A stretch of 64,000 nucleotides of DNA from Halobacteriales archaeon QS_4_69_225. Lineage in GTDB: Archaea > Halobacteriota > Halobacteria > Halobacteriales > Haloarculaceae. How positions within the stretch are numbered: the stretch's first letter is position 1; the number at the start of each line of letters is the position of its first letter. The notes beneath the pieces are model-generated. The model was not told where the DNA came from and did not search any database. It saw only the letters and a program-made list of their open reading frames with translations. The translations under genes were made by a program, and so were the position numbers. The stretch is from contig PXRL01000017.1 of assembly GCA_003020965.1 (NCBI GenBank), positions 58,205-122,204 on the forward strand, written 5' to 3'. Positions 7,488 through 19,024 of the stretch are shown piece after piece.

Positions 7488-8147
7488 ATGAGAGTAGGCG
7501 TCATCTCGGACGTCCACGCGAACCGGGTCGCCCTCCGGGCCGTTCTCGAGGACATGCCGGACGTCGACCGGCTGATCTGTGCGGGCGACGTGGTCGGCTA
7601 CAACCCCTGGCCGGCCGACTGCGTCGACGCGCTCCGCGACCGCGACGTCCCGACCGTCGCGGGCAACCACGACCGCGCGGTCGTCACCGGGGCGGGATTC
7701 GGCGGCAACGGCATGGCCCACGCCGGCGTCGAACATGCCCGCCAGGCGCTCGACGACGACCGCCTCGCGTGGCTGGAGGGGCTGCCCGCGGAGCGGCGGG
7801 TTCTCGACGGCCGGCTGAAGGTCGTCCACGGCCACCCCGACGACCCCGACCGCTACACCTATCCGGCGATGTTCTCCGGGCGGCTGCTCGACGACGAGGA
7901 CGTCCTCGTGATGGGTCACACGCACGTCCAGCACCACGAGCGATACGACGACGGCGTCGTCCTGAACCCGGGATCGGTCGGCCAGCCGCGGGACGACGAC
8001 CCGCGGGCGGCGTACGCGGTCGTCGACCTCGGGGCGCTGACCGTCGAGGAACAGCGCGTCGAGTACGACGTCGACCGCGTCGTCGAGGCCGTCGAGGCGG
8101 CGGAACTCCCGCGGCAGACCGGCGAGCGGCTACGGAAGGGCCGGTAG
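7488..8147 (+). CDS. YfcE/MJ0936-type metallophosphoesterase
   Basis: 219 aa with the full calcineurin-like metal-binding set: D-x-H in ISDVHANRVAL (6-16), GDVVGYNPWP near 33-42, GNHDRAVV near 64-71, HGHPDD near 110 and GHTHVQHH near 143-150. VVLNPGSVGQPR follows, a family signature. It hydrolyses phosphodiester or phosphomonoester bonds with two metal ions; the physiological substrate is not predictable. It ends just before the convergent aspartate kinase gene. Confidence 0.88.
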   Translation: MRVGVISDVHANRVALRAVLEDMPDVDRLICAGDVVGYNPWPADCVDALRDRDVPTVAGNHDRAVVTGAGFGGNGMAHAGVEHARQALDDDRLAWLEGLPAERRVLDGRLKVVHGHPDDPDRYTYPAMFSGRLLDDEDVLVMGHTHVQHHERYDDGVVLNPGSVGQPRDDDPRAAYAVVDLGALTVEEQRVEYDVDRVVEAVEAAELPRQTGERLRKGR

Positions 8148-8167
8148 CCGGTAGCCGGGCCGGCCAC

Positions 8168-9352
8168 TCAGACGGCGTCCTGGATTATCCCGAGCGCCCG
8201 TTCGCGGTCGGCCCAGTCGACGAACACCGACACCGAGGTGGCGCTGGTGATGAGGTCGTGGACGGCGATGTGCTCCTCGGCGAGGGGACCGATGACGTCC
8301 TGGAGGACGCCGGACTCGTCGGGGAGCTGGCCGCCGGTGACGCGGATGACGGCGACGTCGTCGTCGACGGTGACGCTGGAGAGGGGTTCGGCGTCGATGA
8401 CCGCCTCGTGGAGGATCTTCTCGGCGCGCTCGGCGGCCTCCCCGTCGAGATAGAAGGTGACGGAGTCCATGCCGCTGGAGACGGCGTCGACGTTGATGTC
8501 GGCGTCCGACAGCGCCACCGACAGGTCCGAGAGGATGCCCGGCGTGTTCCGGATGGCGCGGCCGGCGACGGTGAGACAGGCCAGCGGCGTCTCCCGGAGG
8601 TCGATGAGGTTGTCGAACTGCCCCTCGATGGAGGTGCCGCCCTCCATGAGGTCGCCGTGCTGGTAGTGGGCGACCCGGACGTCCATGTCGGCGCCCTTGT
8701 ACGTCAGCGCGGAGGGCGCGACGACCTCGGCGCCGCGGAACGAGAGGTTCCGCAGCTCGTCGACGGTGATCTCGCCGACGTTGCGGGCGCCCTCCACGAC
8801 CCCGGGATCGCCGGTCATCACCCCCTCGACGTCCGTGATGATGACGACCTCGTCGGCGTTCATGTGGTTGCCGAGCATCAGCGCGGACGTGTCGGAGCCG
8901 CCGCGACCGAGCGTCGTCACGTTGCCGGCGCGGTCCTCGGCGACGAAGCCGCTGACGACCGGCACGTACCCCTTGGCGGCCATGTCGGTCGCCAGCTGTC
9001 TGGCGCGGCGGCGGCTCTCCTCGACGTCGACCTCGCCGTGCTCGTCGGTGATCACCGGCCACTCGTCCATGCCGGGTTCGACGAACTCCGCGTCGACGCC
9101 GCGGGCGCCCAACGCGGCCTTCAGCATCCGCACGGAGGTCCGCTCGCCCATCGAGACGATTTCGGCCTCGTCGGCCTCGTCGGCCTCGAAGCTGATGGCG
9201 TCGAGCAGGAAATCCGTCGTCGATCCCATCGCCGAGGCGACGACGGCGACCTCGTGGCCGGCCTCGACGGCCGCGGCGACGGAGTCGGCCGCTCGGTTGA
9301 CCCGGTTGCCGTTGCCGAGGCTCGTCCCGCCGAACTTCGCGACTACCCGCAT
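8168..9352 (-). CDS. lysC: Aspartate kinase
   Basis: 394 aa. The amino-acid-kinase domain has KFGGTSLGNG (6-15), SMGERTSVRM near 67, GRGGSDTSALML near 150 and ITDVEGVMTGDP near 172. The C-terminal third contains two ACT domains (TPGILSDLSVALSDADINVDAVSSGMD and the SGVLQDVIGPLAEEHIAVHDL block), which usually sense lysine or threonine. It phosphorylates aspartate, the first step to lysine, threonine and methionine. Stand-alone; no fused homoserine dehydrogenase. Confidence 0.93.
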   Translation of the reverse strand: MRVVAKFGGTSLGNGNRVNRAADSVAAAVEAGHEVAVVASAMGSTTDFLLDAISFEADEADEAEIVSMGERTSVRMLKAALGARGVDAEFVEPGMDEWPVITDEHGEVDVEESRRRARQLATDMAAKGYVPVVSGFVAEDRAGNVTTLGRGGSDTSALMLGNHMNADEVVIITDVEGVMTGDPGVVEGARNVGEITVDELRNLSFRGAEVVAPSALTYKGADMDVRVAHYQHGDLMEGGTSIEGQFDNLIDLRETPLACLTVAGRAIRNTPGILSDLSVALSDADINVDAVSSGMDSVTFYLDGEAAERAEKILHEAVIDAEPLSSVTVDDDVAVIRVTGGQLPDESGVLQDVIGPLAEEHIAVHDLITSATSVSVFVDWADRERALGIIQDAV

Positions 9353-9503
9353 ACCCTCACCCGCCGTGCGGTGTGTCCTCTCATGACCCCGGGTAACCGG
9401 GGGTGGGAGATAATCCTGTTCATCCGTGCGAATCTCCCGCAGCGGACTCGAATGCCGTCTCGACGGGGAAGTTTAATTCGGCCGGGAGACGTCAAGTAAT
9501 CAC

Positions 9504-9890
9504 ATGGAGATTCGGGACGCCATCGAGGCGGACGCCGAGCGGCTCGCGGCACTGACCGGCGCGCCCGTCGACGTCATGCGGAACCTGGTCCACGACCGGA
9601 CGGTCCGGGTGGCGGACGACGACGACGGCGTCGAGGGGTTCGTCAGCTACGACGCCAGCGACCACACGGTCCACGTGACCCAACTCGAAGGGACGCCGGA
9701 GGTGTGCGAACGGCTGCTCGGGGAGCCGACCCGCTTCGCCGACCGCGAGGGAATGGACGTCGAGCTGCTGGTCCCGGAGGACGACGGCGCCACCCGCGAG
9801 GCCATCGAACGGAGCGACTTCGACGAGCACGGGCCCGGGCCACGCTTCGACGGGACGCCGACCACCCGCTATCGGTGGTCCGCCGAGTGA
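9504..9890 (+). CDS. Small GNAT-like protein of unknown substrate
   Basis: 128 aa. The N-terminus (MEIRDAIEADAERLAALT) resembles the first strand and helix of GNAT acetyltransferases, and the predicted alternation of strands fits a short version of that fold. The canonical acetyl-CoA loop (Q/RxxGxG/A) is not visible, so catalysis is doubtful. An AT-rich GTTTAATT element lies about 35 bases upstream. Its stop abuts the stop of the convergent zinc-ribbon gene. Confidence 0.6.
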   Translation: MEIRDAIEADAERLAALTGAPVDVMRNLVHDRTVRVADDDDGVEGFVSYDASDHTVHVTQLEGTPEVCERLLGEPTRFADREGMDVELLVPEDDGATREAIERSDFDEHGPGPRFDGTPTTRYRWSAE

Positions 9891-10475
9891 TCACAGCCGG
9901 CGGTCGATGACCGCCTTCGCCTCCGTCGCCGCCTGCTTCCAGCCGTAGCCCTCCTCGTAGACGTGTCGCTTCTCGTCGACCAGGTCCCCGGGAGACGACT
10001 CCTCGAAGCCGCCGCGGTCCCAGGTGCCGGACTCCCGGAGCCACTCGACGGTGTTCTCGCGGGCCTCCTCCCACGACAGCCCCACCATCTCGTAGAACGC
10101 CACCATCGCGAACACCGAGTGGTCGTGGGCGCCGGGGACGCTGCCCGTCTCGTAGATGGTCTGCAACGGCTCGAACGTCGGCCGGGCGACCCGGTCTTTG
10201 AACTCCTCGGGCTCCAGCAGCCGCAGCGAGCCGTTCTCCTCGACGACCCGCTGGTCGCCGCGGAGCCGCGACAGCACCGCCGCGTGCAGCCCGCTCCACC
10301 GGCCCGGCACCGCCTCCCGGAGCGCCTCCTCGCCGACGGACCGCGCCGACAGCACCGACAGCAGGTCCGTGTGGGCCGTCTCCACCTCGAGGCGGTCGAC
10401 GCCCTCGAAGTCACAGCCGGGGTCGTGGAGGTTGCTCGTCGTCCGGCAGCCCGGACAGCGGTACCTGAGACGCAC
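9891..10475 (-). CDS. Haloarchaeal protein with N-terminal zinc ribbon, function unknown
   Basis: 194 aa. The N-terminus CPGCRTTSNLHDPGCDFEG supplies Cys residues for a small zinc-binding knuckle. The rest is a predicted helical, acidic domain with conserved-looking stretches (VPGRWSGLHAAVLSRLRG; VFAMVAFYEMVGLSWEEAREN). A helix-turn-helix-like region around 45-75 could make it a DNA- or RNA-binding factor, but this is not established. Divergent from priL. Confidence 0.6.
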   Translation of the reverse strand: MRLRYRCPGCRTTSNLHDPGCDFEGVDRLEVETAHTDLLSVLSARSVGEEALREAVPGRWSGLHAAVLSRLRGDQRVVEENGSLRLLEPEEFKDRVARPTFEPLQTIYETGSVPGAHDHSVFAMVAFYEMVGLSWEEARENTVEWLRESGTWDRGGFEESSPGDLVDEKRHVYEEGYGWKQAATEAKAVIDRRL

Positions 10476-10563
10476 CGTTCGGTTGGTGGACGAGCGGGGG
10501 TATAGGCGTGTCGACTGCGGTCGTCACGCGGCCGGGAGACGGCGAGCGACACCGGGTCGGTGC

Positions 10564-10570
10564 GTTTATC
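10564..10570 (+). promoter_or_regulatory. TATA box for priL
   Basis: GTTTATC centred 27 bases before the ATG at 10594, giving a leaderless transcript. This spacing supports the chosen priL start. Confidence 0.45.
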
Positions 10571-10593
10571 GGCGCCGCCATGCACCGGGAAGT

Positions 10594-11649
10594 ATGGAGC
10601 GGCTCCACGCCCGGTACCCGTTCCTCGAGGCCTCCCGGGAGGCCGTCGAGGCGGCCGACGTCGATCTCGCCGCGCTGGTCGCGGCGGGCGGGCCGGCCGT
10701 CGAGCGCGGCAGCGAGCGGGTCCGGCGGGCGCTGCTGGAGGGGACGACCGACAGCGAGGAGCCGCGGGCCTACAGCGACCGCGCGGAGCTGCTGTCGTAC
10801 CCGGTCGCCCGCGTGCTCGTGTCGCTTCTGGACGTGCCCGGCGCCGTCGAGAAGTACGCCGCCGCCGAGGCCGCGACCGCCCGCGAGCGGTTCGTCGAGG
10901 ACTTCGAGGCCGACATCGAGCTGCGGAGCGCCGGCGACGACCGGCTGGACCTACGGCGGCTGCTCGCGGACTTCGGGCTCTCCGGCGTCGAGGCCGCCGG
11001 CGAGGGCCGGTTCGACGTGTCCGTGACGACGTACCTCCGGCTGGCGGCGTCGCTGGACGACGACGAGTGGCGGCTCGCCGCCCGGCCGCTGGCCGACGGC
11101 AGCGTCCCCGTCGTCCGCCCGGAGCTGTACACGATGCTCCGGGAGGCGGTCCGGCGCCGCGTCGCCGAGGGGCTGCCGCTGTCGGTCCCCGAGGCCGTCG
11201 CCGACCCGCTGGAGGTCGAACTCGGGGCGATCCGGCGCAGCGTCGCCGACCTCGATCCACCGACGTCGTTCGACGTCGCCGCCCCCGGGCAGTTCCCACC
11301 GTGTATGCGGGCGCTACTGGGTCGGGTCCGCGACGGCGAGAGCCTGCCGGCGCACTCCCGGTTCGCGCTGGTGTCGTTTCTGGCGGCGACCGGCCTCGAC
11401 GCCGAGGAGGTGACGGCGCTGTGCGACGTCTCCGGCGCGGCCGCCGACGCCGTCGAGACGCAGGTCGAGCGGCTCGCCGACGACGACGGCACCGTCGCCG
11501 CCCCGCCGTCGTGTGCGGCGATGGTCGAGTACGGCGACTGCGTCGACAGCGACGACCTCTGTGAGACGATTCAGCACCCGCTGTCGTACTACGAGGCAAG
11601 TCTCGAGCGGACGCCCGACGACCGGCTCGTCGACTGGCGCGGTCAGTAG
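10594..11649 (+). CDS. priL: DNA primase large subunit
   Basis: 351 aa from the ATG at 10594 (MERLHARYPFLEASREAV). The N-terminal helical domain has the PriL-type RAELLSYPVARVLVSLL motif near 65. The C-terminal domain carries the conserved cysteines of the iron-sulfur cluster: FPPCM near 233, a Cys in VTALCDVSG, then C-x8-C-x7-C in the CAAMVEYGDCVDSDDLC stretch, followed by HPLSYY. PriL partners with PriS to make primers at replication forks. priS is not adjacent. Confidence 0.9.
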   Translation: MERLHARYPFLEASREAVEAADVDLAALVAAGGPAVERGSERVRRALLEGTTDSEEPRAYSDRAELLSYPVARVLVSLLDVPGAVEKYAAAEAATARERFVEDFEADIELRSAGDDRLDLRRLLADFGLSGVEAAGEGRFDVSVTTYLRLAASLDDDEWRLAARPLADGSVPVVRPELYTMLREAVRRRVAEGLPLSVPEAVADPLEVELGAIRRSVADLDPPTSFDVAAPGQFPPCMRALLGRVRDGESLPAHSRFALVSFLAATGLDAEEVTALCDVSGAAADAVETQVERLADDDGTVAAPPSCAAMVEYGDCVDSDDLCETIQHPLSYYEASLERTPDDRLVDWRGQ

Positions 11650-11840
11650 CGCCGTGACAGCCCGACGCCGATGGCGGACATGAACACGAGGAAGAAGGCG
11701 ATGGCGCCGACGAGCGCGGTGCCGCCGTCGGCGGAGAGTCCGTCGCCGCCGTAGGTGAGTCCGATGCCGACGATGGCGGCCGCGAGCGTCCCGACGCCGA
11801 CGAGCGCGACGACGGCCTCGACGACGGCGTCACGGTCCAT
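11643..11840 (-). CDS. Small two-span membrane protein
   Basis: 65 aa from the ATG at 11840. There are two hydrophobic spans, about 8-28 (VEAVVALVGVGTLAAAIVGI) and about 41-60 (TALVGAIAFFLVFMSAIGVG), joined by a short Gly/Asp-rich loop, with an RR at the C-terminus. Longer versions of the frame lack hydrophobic pattern upstream and are rejected. Convergent with priL, overlapping its end by 7 bases. Function unknown. Confidence 0.6.
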   Translation of the reverse strand: MDRDAVVEAVVALVGVGTLAAAIVGIGLTYGGDGLSADGGTALVGAIAFFLVFMSAIGVGLSRRY

Positions 11841-12047
11841 GCTCTCCCGTGCGACGGTGGCCGGCAAAAGGGCTTCGAACCTGCCGCCCGGCGGCGTCGG
11901 ACCGGCGTCTCGGACGGGGCTATCGTGGCGGCGGGCGCGTGGAGTCGAAGCGGTGGGGTAGACTGGGTTGCAGCGATGCGAAAGCGGCTGAGACCGCGGG
12001 TTCGGCCGAGAGACTGATAGGCCTCGATCCCCTACGTTTCGATTGGA

Positions 12048-12692
12048 ATGACGCACTCCGAACACGCAACCGCGTCATCGGACTCCGCCGCCCCGCGCCG
12101 GCGCCCGTTGGCGCCCGACACCCGTCGGCTCGAGACTCGATCGGCCCGCGCCTGGACCGAACCGATGGCCGTCCGTTCGCTGGACAGCGGCCGCTACGCC
12201 GTCGACGGTGCCTCCGGCGCGACGTACACGGTCGCGCTGCCCGACGGCGACTGCGACTGCCCGGACCGCACCTTCCGCGGCGAGCGCTGCAAGCACCTCC
12301 GGCGGGTCGCCATCGAGGTGACCGAGGGCCGGGTGCCGCCGCCGGGCCGACGCCGTGACCGCTGTGCGGGCTGCCGCCGCGAGGCGTTCGTCCCCGAGGA
12401 CGGCCCCCCGGTCTGCGACGCCTGCCGCCCCGAGCGGGGCAACCGTGCGACGGACCGCGAGACGGGCGACACCGTCGTCGTCGGCCGACTGACCGACGAG
12501 ACCGCCGCCGAGCGGGCCGTTCCGGGCGCCAACTGCACGGTCGCCGACTACCCGGCCAACGGCAGCTATCCCGACGACGACCCCGTCGTCGAGGTCGTCT
12601 ATCCGTTCGACGGTCCCGATTTCGACGACCGCCGGCGGTACGCCTTCCCGCTGTCGCGGCTGGCGGTTCCGGGTGAGACCCCGGTCGCTTGA
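12048..12692 (+). CDS. SWIM zinc-finger protein
   Basis: 214 aa. The SWIM motif CxCx(n)CxH is DCDCPDRTFRGERCKH at about 65-80. A second zinc ribbon, CAGCRREAFVPEDGPPVCDAC, follows at about 105. The C-terminus is a small beta-rich region (VVVGRLTDETAAERAV; NCTVADYPAN). SWIM proteins bind DNA or partner proteins, and archaeal SWIM proteins are sometimes linked to recombination. No partner gene is adjacent. Confidence 0.75.
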   Translation: MTHSEHATASSDSAAPRRRPLAPDTRRLETRSARAWTEPMAVRSLDSGRYAVDGASGATYTVALPDGDCDCPDRTFRGERCKHLRRVAIEVTEGRVPPPGRRRDRCAGCRREAFVPEDGPPVCDACRPERGNRATDRETGDTVVVGRLTDETAAERAVPGANCTVADYPANGSYPDDDPVVEVVYPFDGPDFDDRRRYAFPLSRLAVPGETPVA

Positions 12693-12810
12693 AGCACGCG
12701 ACGTTCCGACACGGTATCGTTTCCAATCCGGGAGTGACGAAACGCCCGATAGGTGGATTTGCAGTGTTACCTGGGCGGTTCGCCTGTCTCATGAACCGAA
12801 TCCTCGACCA

Positions 12811-12926
12811 CCTCGAAAGCCCTCGGCCGGCTCCGGTCGCGCGGCTCGTTGCGCGCGCTCGCTTTGCTCGCGTGCTTACGTCGCCGTGCTTCCCGGACCC
12901 GGCCTCGCCCTTTCAGTCCGCCAGGG
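12811..12926 (-). repeat. Dispersed haloarchaeal repeat, copy 1
   Basis: On the minus strand it starts CCCTGGCGGACTGAAAGGG and ends GAGGGCTTTCGAGG, with an internal GACGTAAGCACG block and purine-rich GAGC/GCGCGC runs. It is the mirror partner of copy 2, and the two share a perfect 23-base inverted terminal sequence (12904-12926 and 12949-12971). Copy 3 lies at 46321-46439. The middle varies while the two ends and the GACG(C/T)AAGCAC block are conserved, as expected for a structured RNA or a non-autonomous element. Confidence 0.7.
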
Positions 12927-12948
12927 ACGGCCGGTGGACCAGTCTGCG

Positions 12949-13073
12949 CCCTGGCGGACTGAAAGGGCGAGCGGCGGTCGGTGGTGCCCCGGCGACGCAA
13001 GCACTGAGGGAGCGGAGCGACCGAAGCGCGCAGCGAGCCGCGGCGCCCCGAGCGCCGCGAGGGCTTTCGAGGT
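12949..13073 (+). repeat. Dispersed haloarchaeal repeat, copy 2
   Basis: Plus-strand copy opening CCCTGGCGGACTGAAAGGG and closing GAGGGCTTTCGAGG, with GGCGACGCAAGCAC in the middle. It is separated from copy 1 by 22 bases and points away from it. No reading frame is conserved between copies. Confidence 0.7.
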
Positions 13074-13226
13074 CCTCACATCGAGTCAGCAATCGCCACC
13101 ACGGACCGCTTCATACGCTCCCTGTATCGAGCGACCCACGAGAGGGAAACACAGCGGGCGAGGACGTTTCCACGACACCCCGAGTCGGGTAGCTACGAGT
13201 CCGCCAGACTGTCGCAGCAGCAGTAG

Positions 13227-13736
13227 TCACAGCATCTCCGCGGCCTCCTCGACGGTGAGGTCGCCACGTGCCAGTGCTTCCAGCACCTCCCGGTCGGGGC
13301 CGCTCTCGACCGTGACCTCGTCGAGGGTCACCTTCCGGGAGTCGCCGACGAACTCCGCGAAGTCCTCGCCGTCGGCCAGCGCCGTCTCCTTTTTGACGCG
13401 GTAGTTGCCGCCGTCGGTGGTGTAGAGATCGCCGGGATGGAAGAAGTACCAGTCCTCGCGGTCGAAGCGAACCGCCACCCGGGGCTTCGCGCCGAAGTTC
13501 CGCGCGAAGTACACCAGCGCCTCGATCTCATCGCCGGAGAGGTAGATGGGGTCGCCCGCGGAGGATTTCGCCTCGACGGCGTAGAACGTCTCGCCGTCGC
13601 CGGCCAGCACGTCCGGCAGTTCCCGTTCCGTGGCGCTGCCGGAGGCGGGCGCCCGCATCACCGCGAAGCCGGCCCCGTCGAGGTCGTTGACGAGTTCCCG
13701 CTCGCGGCGGTCGCCCTTCGCGTTCGAGTTCGACAT
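13227..13736 (-). CDS. hjc: Holliday junction resolvase Hjc
   Basis: 169 aa from the ATG at 13736 ([19 protein letters not shown]). The archaeal resolvase core is visible: Glu in [14 protein letters not shown], Asp in LPDVLAGDG and the ExK motif in YAVEAKSS, together forming the metal-dependent nuclease site. A short C-terminal helical extension follows ([11 protein letters not shown]). It cuts four-way junctions in recombination. Divergent from uvrB. Confidence 0.9.
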   Translation of the reverse strand: MSNSNAKGDRRERELVNDLDGAGFAVMRAPASGSATERELPDVLAGDGETFYAVEAKSSAGDPIYLSGDEIEALVYFARNFGAKPRVAVRFDREDWYFFHPGDLYTTDGGNYRVKKETALADGEDFAEFVGDSRKVTLDEVTVESGPDREVLEALARGDLTVEEAAEML

Positions 13737-13850
13737 CGGCGGGAACTGGGGGGCGGGCCTTGATAAAGGAGACGACGCCGCGGCGGAAGTGGAGCTGACG
13801 GGTCGTTCTCGAGCGTGCGGCTCAAGTGCGCCGACGCCCTTTCTATTACG

Positions 13851-15902
<2,052 letters not shown>

Positions 15903-15909
15903 CCGGGTC

Positions 15910-15914
15910 TTTTT
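15910..15914 (+). terminator. Probable T-run terminator after uvrB
   Basis: TTTTT eight bases after the uvrB stop, preceded by GC-rich sequence. Short T-runs end archaeal transcripts. Confidence 0.35.
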
Positions 15915-15938
15915 GTCTCCGAGGGCCGGTGTAGCGGT

Positions 15939-16661
15939 ATGGTCGTCTCCGTCTACCTCCGGTCGCCGGTGGCGATCGTCTGGACGCTGCTGGGCGGGGT
16001 CGTCGTCGGGGCCCTCGGCGCCGGCGGCTGGGTCGTCGCCGCGACGCTCCGGGCGGCGGCGCCGGCGAACCCGCTGTTTCTCGGCGGTCTCGGCGAGCTG
16101 CTCTACCTGCTGGCGCTGTCGATCGTGGTCGCCGTGCTCGCGGTCGTCTGGCTGCCGTTCGGCGCCGGCGTCGCCTACGCGGTCGGCCGGCGGGCCCGGG
16201 GCCGGCCGGCGGGGGTCCGGTCGTCGGTGACGGCGGTACTGGACGGCGCCGCCGAGGGGGCCCGCTGGCTGAAGACGCGGGCGGCCGTCCCCGGCGTCGC
16301 CGAGCGGCTGCTCACCGAGGACGACGTCGCCCCGACGGAGGTGGTGACGGGCTGTCGGCCGTTCGTCGTGCCGGCGCTCGTGCTCGACGCCCCGGACGCG
16401 CTCGAGCGGGCCGTCGACCGGGCGAACCGCGTGCCGCCGCGGCCGGGCCGCGAGCGGCTCTGGGCCGGCTGTCTCGGGGTGTCGCTACTGGCGGCCGCCG
16501 GGAGCTACCTCGGCGGCGTCACCGGAATGGTGCCCGGCGTCGACGCGTCGGTCGCCGGCGGGCTTCTCGTGGCCGGCGTCGTCGTCACGGCGGCGCTGGA
16601 CGCCGCCTGGCGCGCGGAGACGTACGCCACCGAGGACGTCACCGAGGGGTTCCGGACGTGA
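15939..16661 (+). CDS. Multispan membrane protein of unknown function
   Basis: 240 aa. Predicted spans are at about 12-36 (two Gly/Ala-rich segments), 52-76 (LLYLLALSIVVAVLAVVWL) and two near the C-terminus (LWAGCLGVSLLAAAGSYL; SVAGGLLVAGVVVTAAL). A cytoplasmic Arg-rich loop with conserved-looking LVLDAPDALERAVDRANRVPPRPGRERLW lies between. No named family is recognised. It is convergent with cbiA. Confidence 0.65.
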   Translation: MVVSVYLRSPVAIVWTLLGGVVVGALGAGGWVVAATLRAAAPANPLFLGGLGELLYLLALSIVVAVLAVVWLPFGAGVAYAVGRRARGRPAGVRSSVTAVLDGAAEGARWLKTRAAVPGVAERLLTEDDVAPTEVVTGCRPFVVPALVLDAPDALERAVDRANRVPPRPGRERLWAGCLGVSLLAAAGSYLGGVTGMVPGVDASVAGGLLVAGVVVTAALDAAWRAETYATEDVTEGFRT

Positions 16662-16671
16662 GCGCGAGCCG

Positions 16672-17973
16672 TCACAGCGACTCGACGAGGGCGTCGACGG
16701 CGCCGGAGCCGGCGTGGACGTGAGCGTAGGTGCCGAGCGTCCGGTACTCGGTGAGGCCGTCGCGGCCGTCGGCGATCCCGTCGCCGCGGCGGACGTCGAA
16801 GGCGAGCGTCGCGTCGGCGGCGACGTCGGCCCGCGAGTAGTGGAACTCGTGGCCGCGGACGGTCTCGCCGGCGTCGGCCACCGGCGTCGCCCGGTCGGCG
16901 ACCAGCTCGACGTGGTCCAGCGCCTGGTAGCGGTCGCACATCTCGACGTCCGCCGGCAGCACCCCCGCCATCTCGTGGGTCGCGCCGTCGGCGTCGGTCA
17001 GCGTCTCGGCCAGCGCCATCAGACCGCCGCACTCGCCGAAGACGGGCAGGCCGTCGGCGGCGCGGGCGGCGACCGCATCGAGGCTGCCGCCGTCGGCGAG
17101 CGCGGCGGCGTGGAGTTCGGGGTAGCCGCCGGGGAGGTAGACGCCGTCGCAGTCCGGCAGCGGGTCGCCGGCGACCGGCGAGAACGACTCGACGGTCGCC
17201 CGCTCGCGGAGCCGCTCAACGGTGGCGGGGTAGCGGAAGCAGAAGGCCGCGTCGTCGGCGACGGCGACGGCCGCCTCGCGGGCTGGGCCGACCGTCTCGC
17301 GGGCGGGATCGGGTCGCGGCGGCTCGGCGGCGACCTCCAGCAGTCGGTCGACGCGGATTGTCTCGGCGGCCGTCGCGAGGCTCTCGTCGTCCAGCGGCGC
17401 CTCCGTGCCCATCAGCAGCCCGAGGTGGCGGTCGGGGATCTCCAGGCCGTCGAGCGGCGGCGCCCGGCCGAGGTACGCCAGTCCGTCGGGCAACGCCTCG
17501 CGGATGCCGTCGGCGTGGCGGCCGCCGTGGGCCCGCTGTGCGAGGACGCCGACGACGTCAATGTCGCGGCCGGCCTCGGCGGCGTACTCGCGGAAGCCGA
17601 GCGCCTGGGCGGCGACGCTTTCCATGCCGGCCTTCGCGTCGACGACGAGGACGACCGGCAGCCCGAGCGTCTCGGCGACGTAGGCCGTCGAGTTCGTCCC
17701 GTCGTACAGCCCCATCATCCCCTCGACGACGCAGACGTCGCCGGTCCCGCGCCAGTAGTTGCGGCGACAGCCGTCCTCGCCGGCCAGCCAGGGGTCGAGC
17801 GACCGCGACGGCCGGTCGCAGACGGCGGCGTGGTGACTCGGGTCGATGAAGTCCGGACCGGCCTTCGCCGGCTGTGGGTCGTGGCCGGCCGCCTCCAGCG
17901 CCCGGCAGACCGCGAGCGTCGCGACGGTCTTGCCGACGCCGGAGGTCGTGCCGGCGAGGACGACCCCCCTCAT
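16672..17973 (-). CDS. cbiA: Cobyrinic acid a,c-diamide synthase
   Basis: 433 aa. The N-terminal dethiobiotin-synthetase-like ATPase has [19 protein letters not shown] (4-22), [10 protein letters not shown] near 39 and [11 protein letters not shown] near 82. The C-terminal class I glutamine amidotransferase domain has [11 protein letters not shown] and the nucleophile Cys in [11 protein letters not shown]. It amidates the a and c side chains of cobyrinate using glutamine and ATP. The ATG overlaps the stop of the cobT-like gene by 4 bases, so the pair is cotranscribed from the operator-bearing promoter at 19025-19042. Confidence 0.93.
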   Translation of the reverse strand: MRGVVLAGTTSGVGKTVATLAVCRALEAAGHDPQPAKAGPDFIDPSHHAAVCDRPSRSLDPWLAGEDGCRRNYWRGTGDVCVVEGMMGLYDGTNSTAYVAETLGLPVVLVVDAKAGMESVAAQALGFREYAAEAGRDIDVVGVLAQRAHGGRHADGIREALPDGLAYLGRAPPLDGLEIPDRHLGLLMGTEAPLDDESLATAAETIRVDRLLEVAAEPPRPDPARETVGPAREAAVAVADDAAFCFRYPATVERLRERATVESFSPVAGDPLPDCDGVYLPGGYPELHAAALADGGSLDAVAARAADGLPVFGECGGLMALAETLTDADGATHEMAGVLPADVEMCDRYQALDHVELVADRATPVADAGETVRGHEFHYSRADVAADATLAFDVRRGDGIADGRDGLTEYRTLGTYAHVHAGSGAVDALVESL

Positions 17974-19007
17974 CGGTCGCCGCCCTCGTCGCCCGCCAGC
18001 AGCCGGTCGGTGACCTCGCGGACGCCGTCCCGGAGGTCGGCGGCCGGCAGGCCGGCGCGGTCGGCCAGCGCCAGCGCCCCGCCCATCCCGACGCCCTCCT
18101 TTGCCTCGCCGCGCTCGTAGGCGGCCATGGCGGGGTGGTCGTCGGTGAAGCCGGGGTCGGTGATCGTCAATTCGAGGTCGAGGGCCTCGGCGGCTCCTTC
18201 GAGGTCGACGGCGGGGTCGGCGTCGACGTAGGCGGTCGTCGCCAGCCGGAGCGGCGTCTCGCGGCCGCGGTGCCGGAGGCAGGCGGCGGCGGCGACCAAC
18301 TGCGTCCCGCCGGCGAGGGTGACGGCGGTGTCGGCGTCGAGGGCGCCGGCGGCGAGGCCGGCGACGACCGCGAGGACGGGGTCGCCGGCGCGGCGCAGCG
18401 CGACGAGCGGGTCGCCGGCGGCCGCCCCCGGCGACAGCCCGGAGGCCTCAAGCGCCTCGGCGACGACCGACCGCTTCAGCCCCAGCGGGTTGTCGGCCAG
18501 CGAGCCGGAGACGGCGCCGGCGTCGGCGCCGTCGGGCGCGAGGACGTCGGCCTCGCCGAGGGCCGTCAGGACGCCCAGGGCCGTGGTCGTGCCGCCGGGC
18601 ACCGTCTCCGCGAGCAGGAGTTCGTCGTCGGGGAGCCGCCGGCCGAACTGCCGGGCGGCCGCGAAGGCGCCTGGCGCCGTCGGGACCGGGTCGGGCTCGC
18701 GGATGTCATCACCGGGGCGGGCGCCGACGGTCACCGTCGGGGCGCCGGTCGGCTCCGCGAGGCCCGAATCGACGACCGTGACCGGGAACGACAGCCGCTC
18801 GCGGACCGCCCGGGTGACGACCGCCGGCGTCGGACAGCCGTCGGGGGAGACCGGGGCGACCGGCGACCGGACCGGCCGGCCGTAGGCGAGTATCTCGGCG
18901 TCGGCGGCCGGCGTGTGCGCCAGCCGGTCGGGAGCGGCCGCCGCCGCGCTGATGCCGTCGATTGCGGCCGTCCGCGTCGAACCGGCCGCGAGGACGAGTC
19001 GTGTCAC
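17970..19007 (-). CDS. cobT: CobT-like nicotinate-nucleotide phosphoribosyltransferase (archaeal type)
   Basis: 345 aa from a GTG at 19005-19007 ([12 protein letters not shown]). An upstream GTG would lie inside the putative operator. It resembles the archaeal CobT-related family (MJ1598 type) that activates the lower base with nicotinate mononucleotide. Features are [21 protein letters not shown] near 155, [13 protein letters not shown] near 180, [14 protein letters not shown] near 230 and the C-terminal [13 protein letters not shown]. First gene of a two-gene unit with cbiA, which supports a cobalamin role. Divergent from cbiX. Confidence 0.82.
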   Translation of the reverse strand: MTRLVLAAGSTRTAAIDGISAAAAAPDRLAHTPAADAEILAYGRPVRSPVAPVSPDGCPTPAVVTRAVRERLSFPVTVVDSGLAEPTGAPTVTVGARPGDDIREPDPVPTAPGAFAAARQFGRRLPDDELLLAETVPGGTTTALGVLTALGEADVLAPDGADAGAVSGSLADNPLGLKRSVVAEALEASGLSPGAAAGDPLVALRRAGDPVLAVVAGLAAGALDADTAVTLAGGTQLVAAAACLRHRGRETPLRLATTAYVDADPAVDLEGAAEALDLELTITDPGFTDDHPAMAAYERGEAKEGVGMGGALALADRAGLPAADLRDGVREVTDRLLAGDEGGDR

Positions 19008-19024
19008 TACGGTTGTCGTGGGTG

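Larger units (their letters stand above)
12693..13226. other. Gene-free region holding a head-to-head repeat pair
   Basis: About 530 bases with no credible gene. The overlapping short frames here are products of the repeat. The only clear structure is the inverted pair of dispersed repeats at 12811-13073. Confidence 0.6.

Noticed and set aside
12689..13192. Several short protein frames in the repeat region
   Set aside because: Each runs through the repeat in a different frame and none is conserved among copies.
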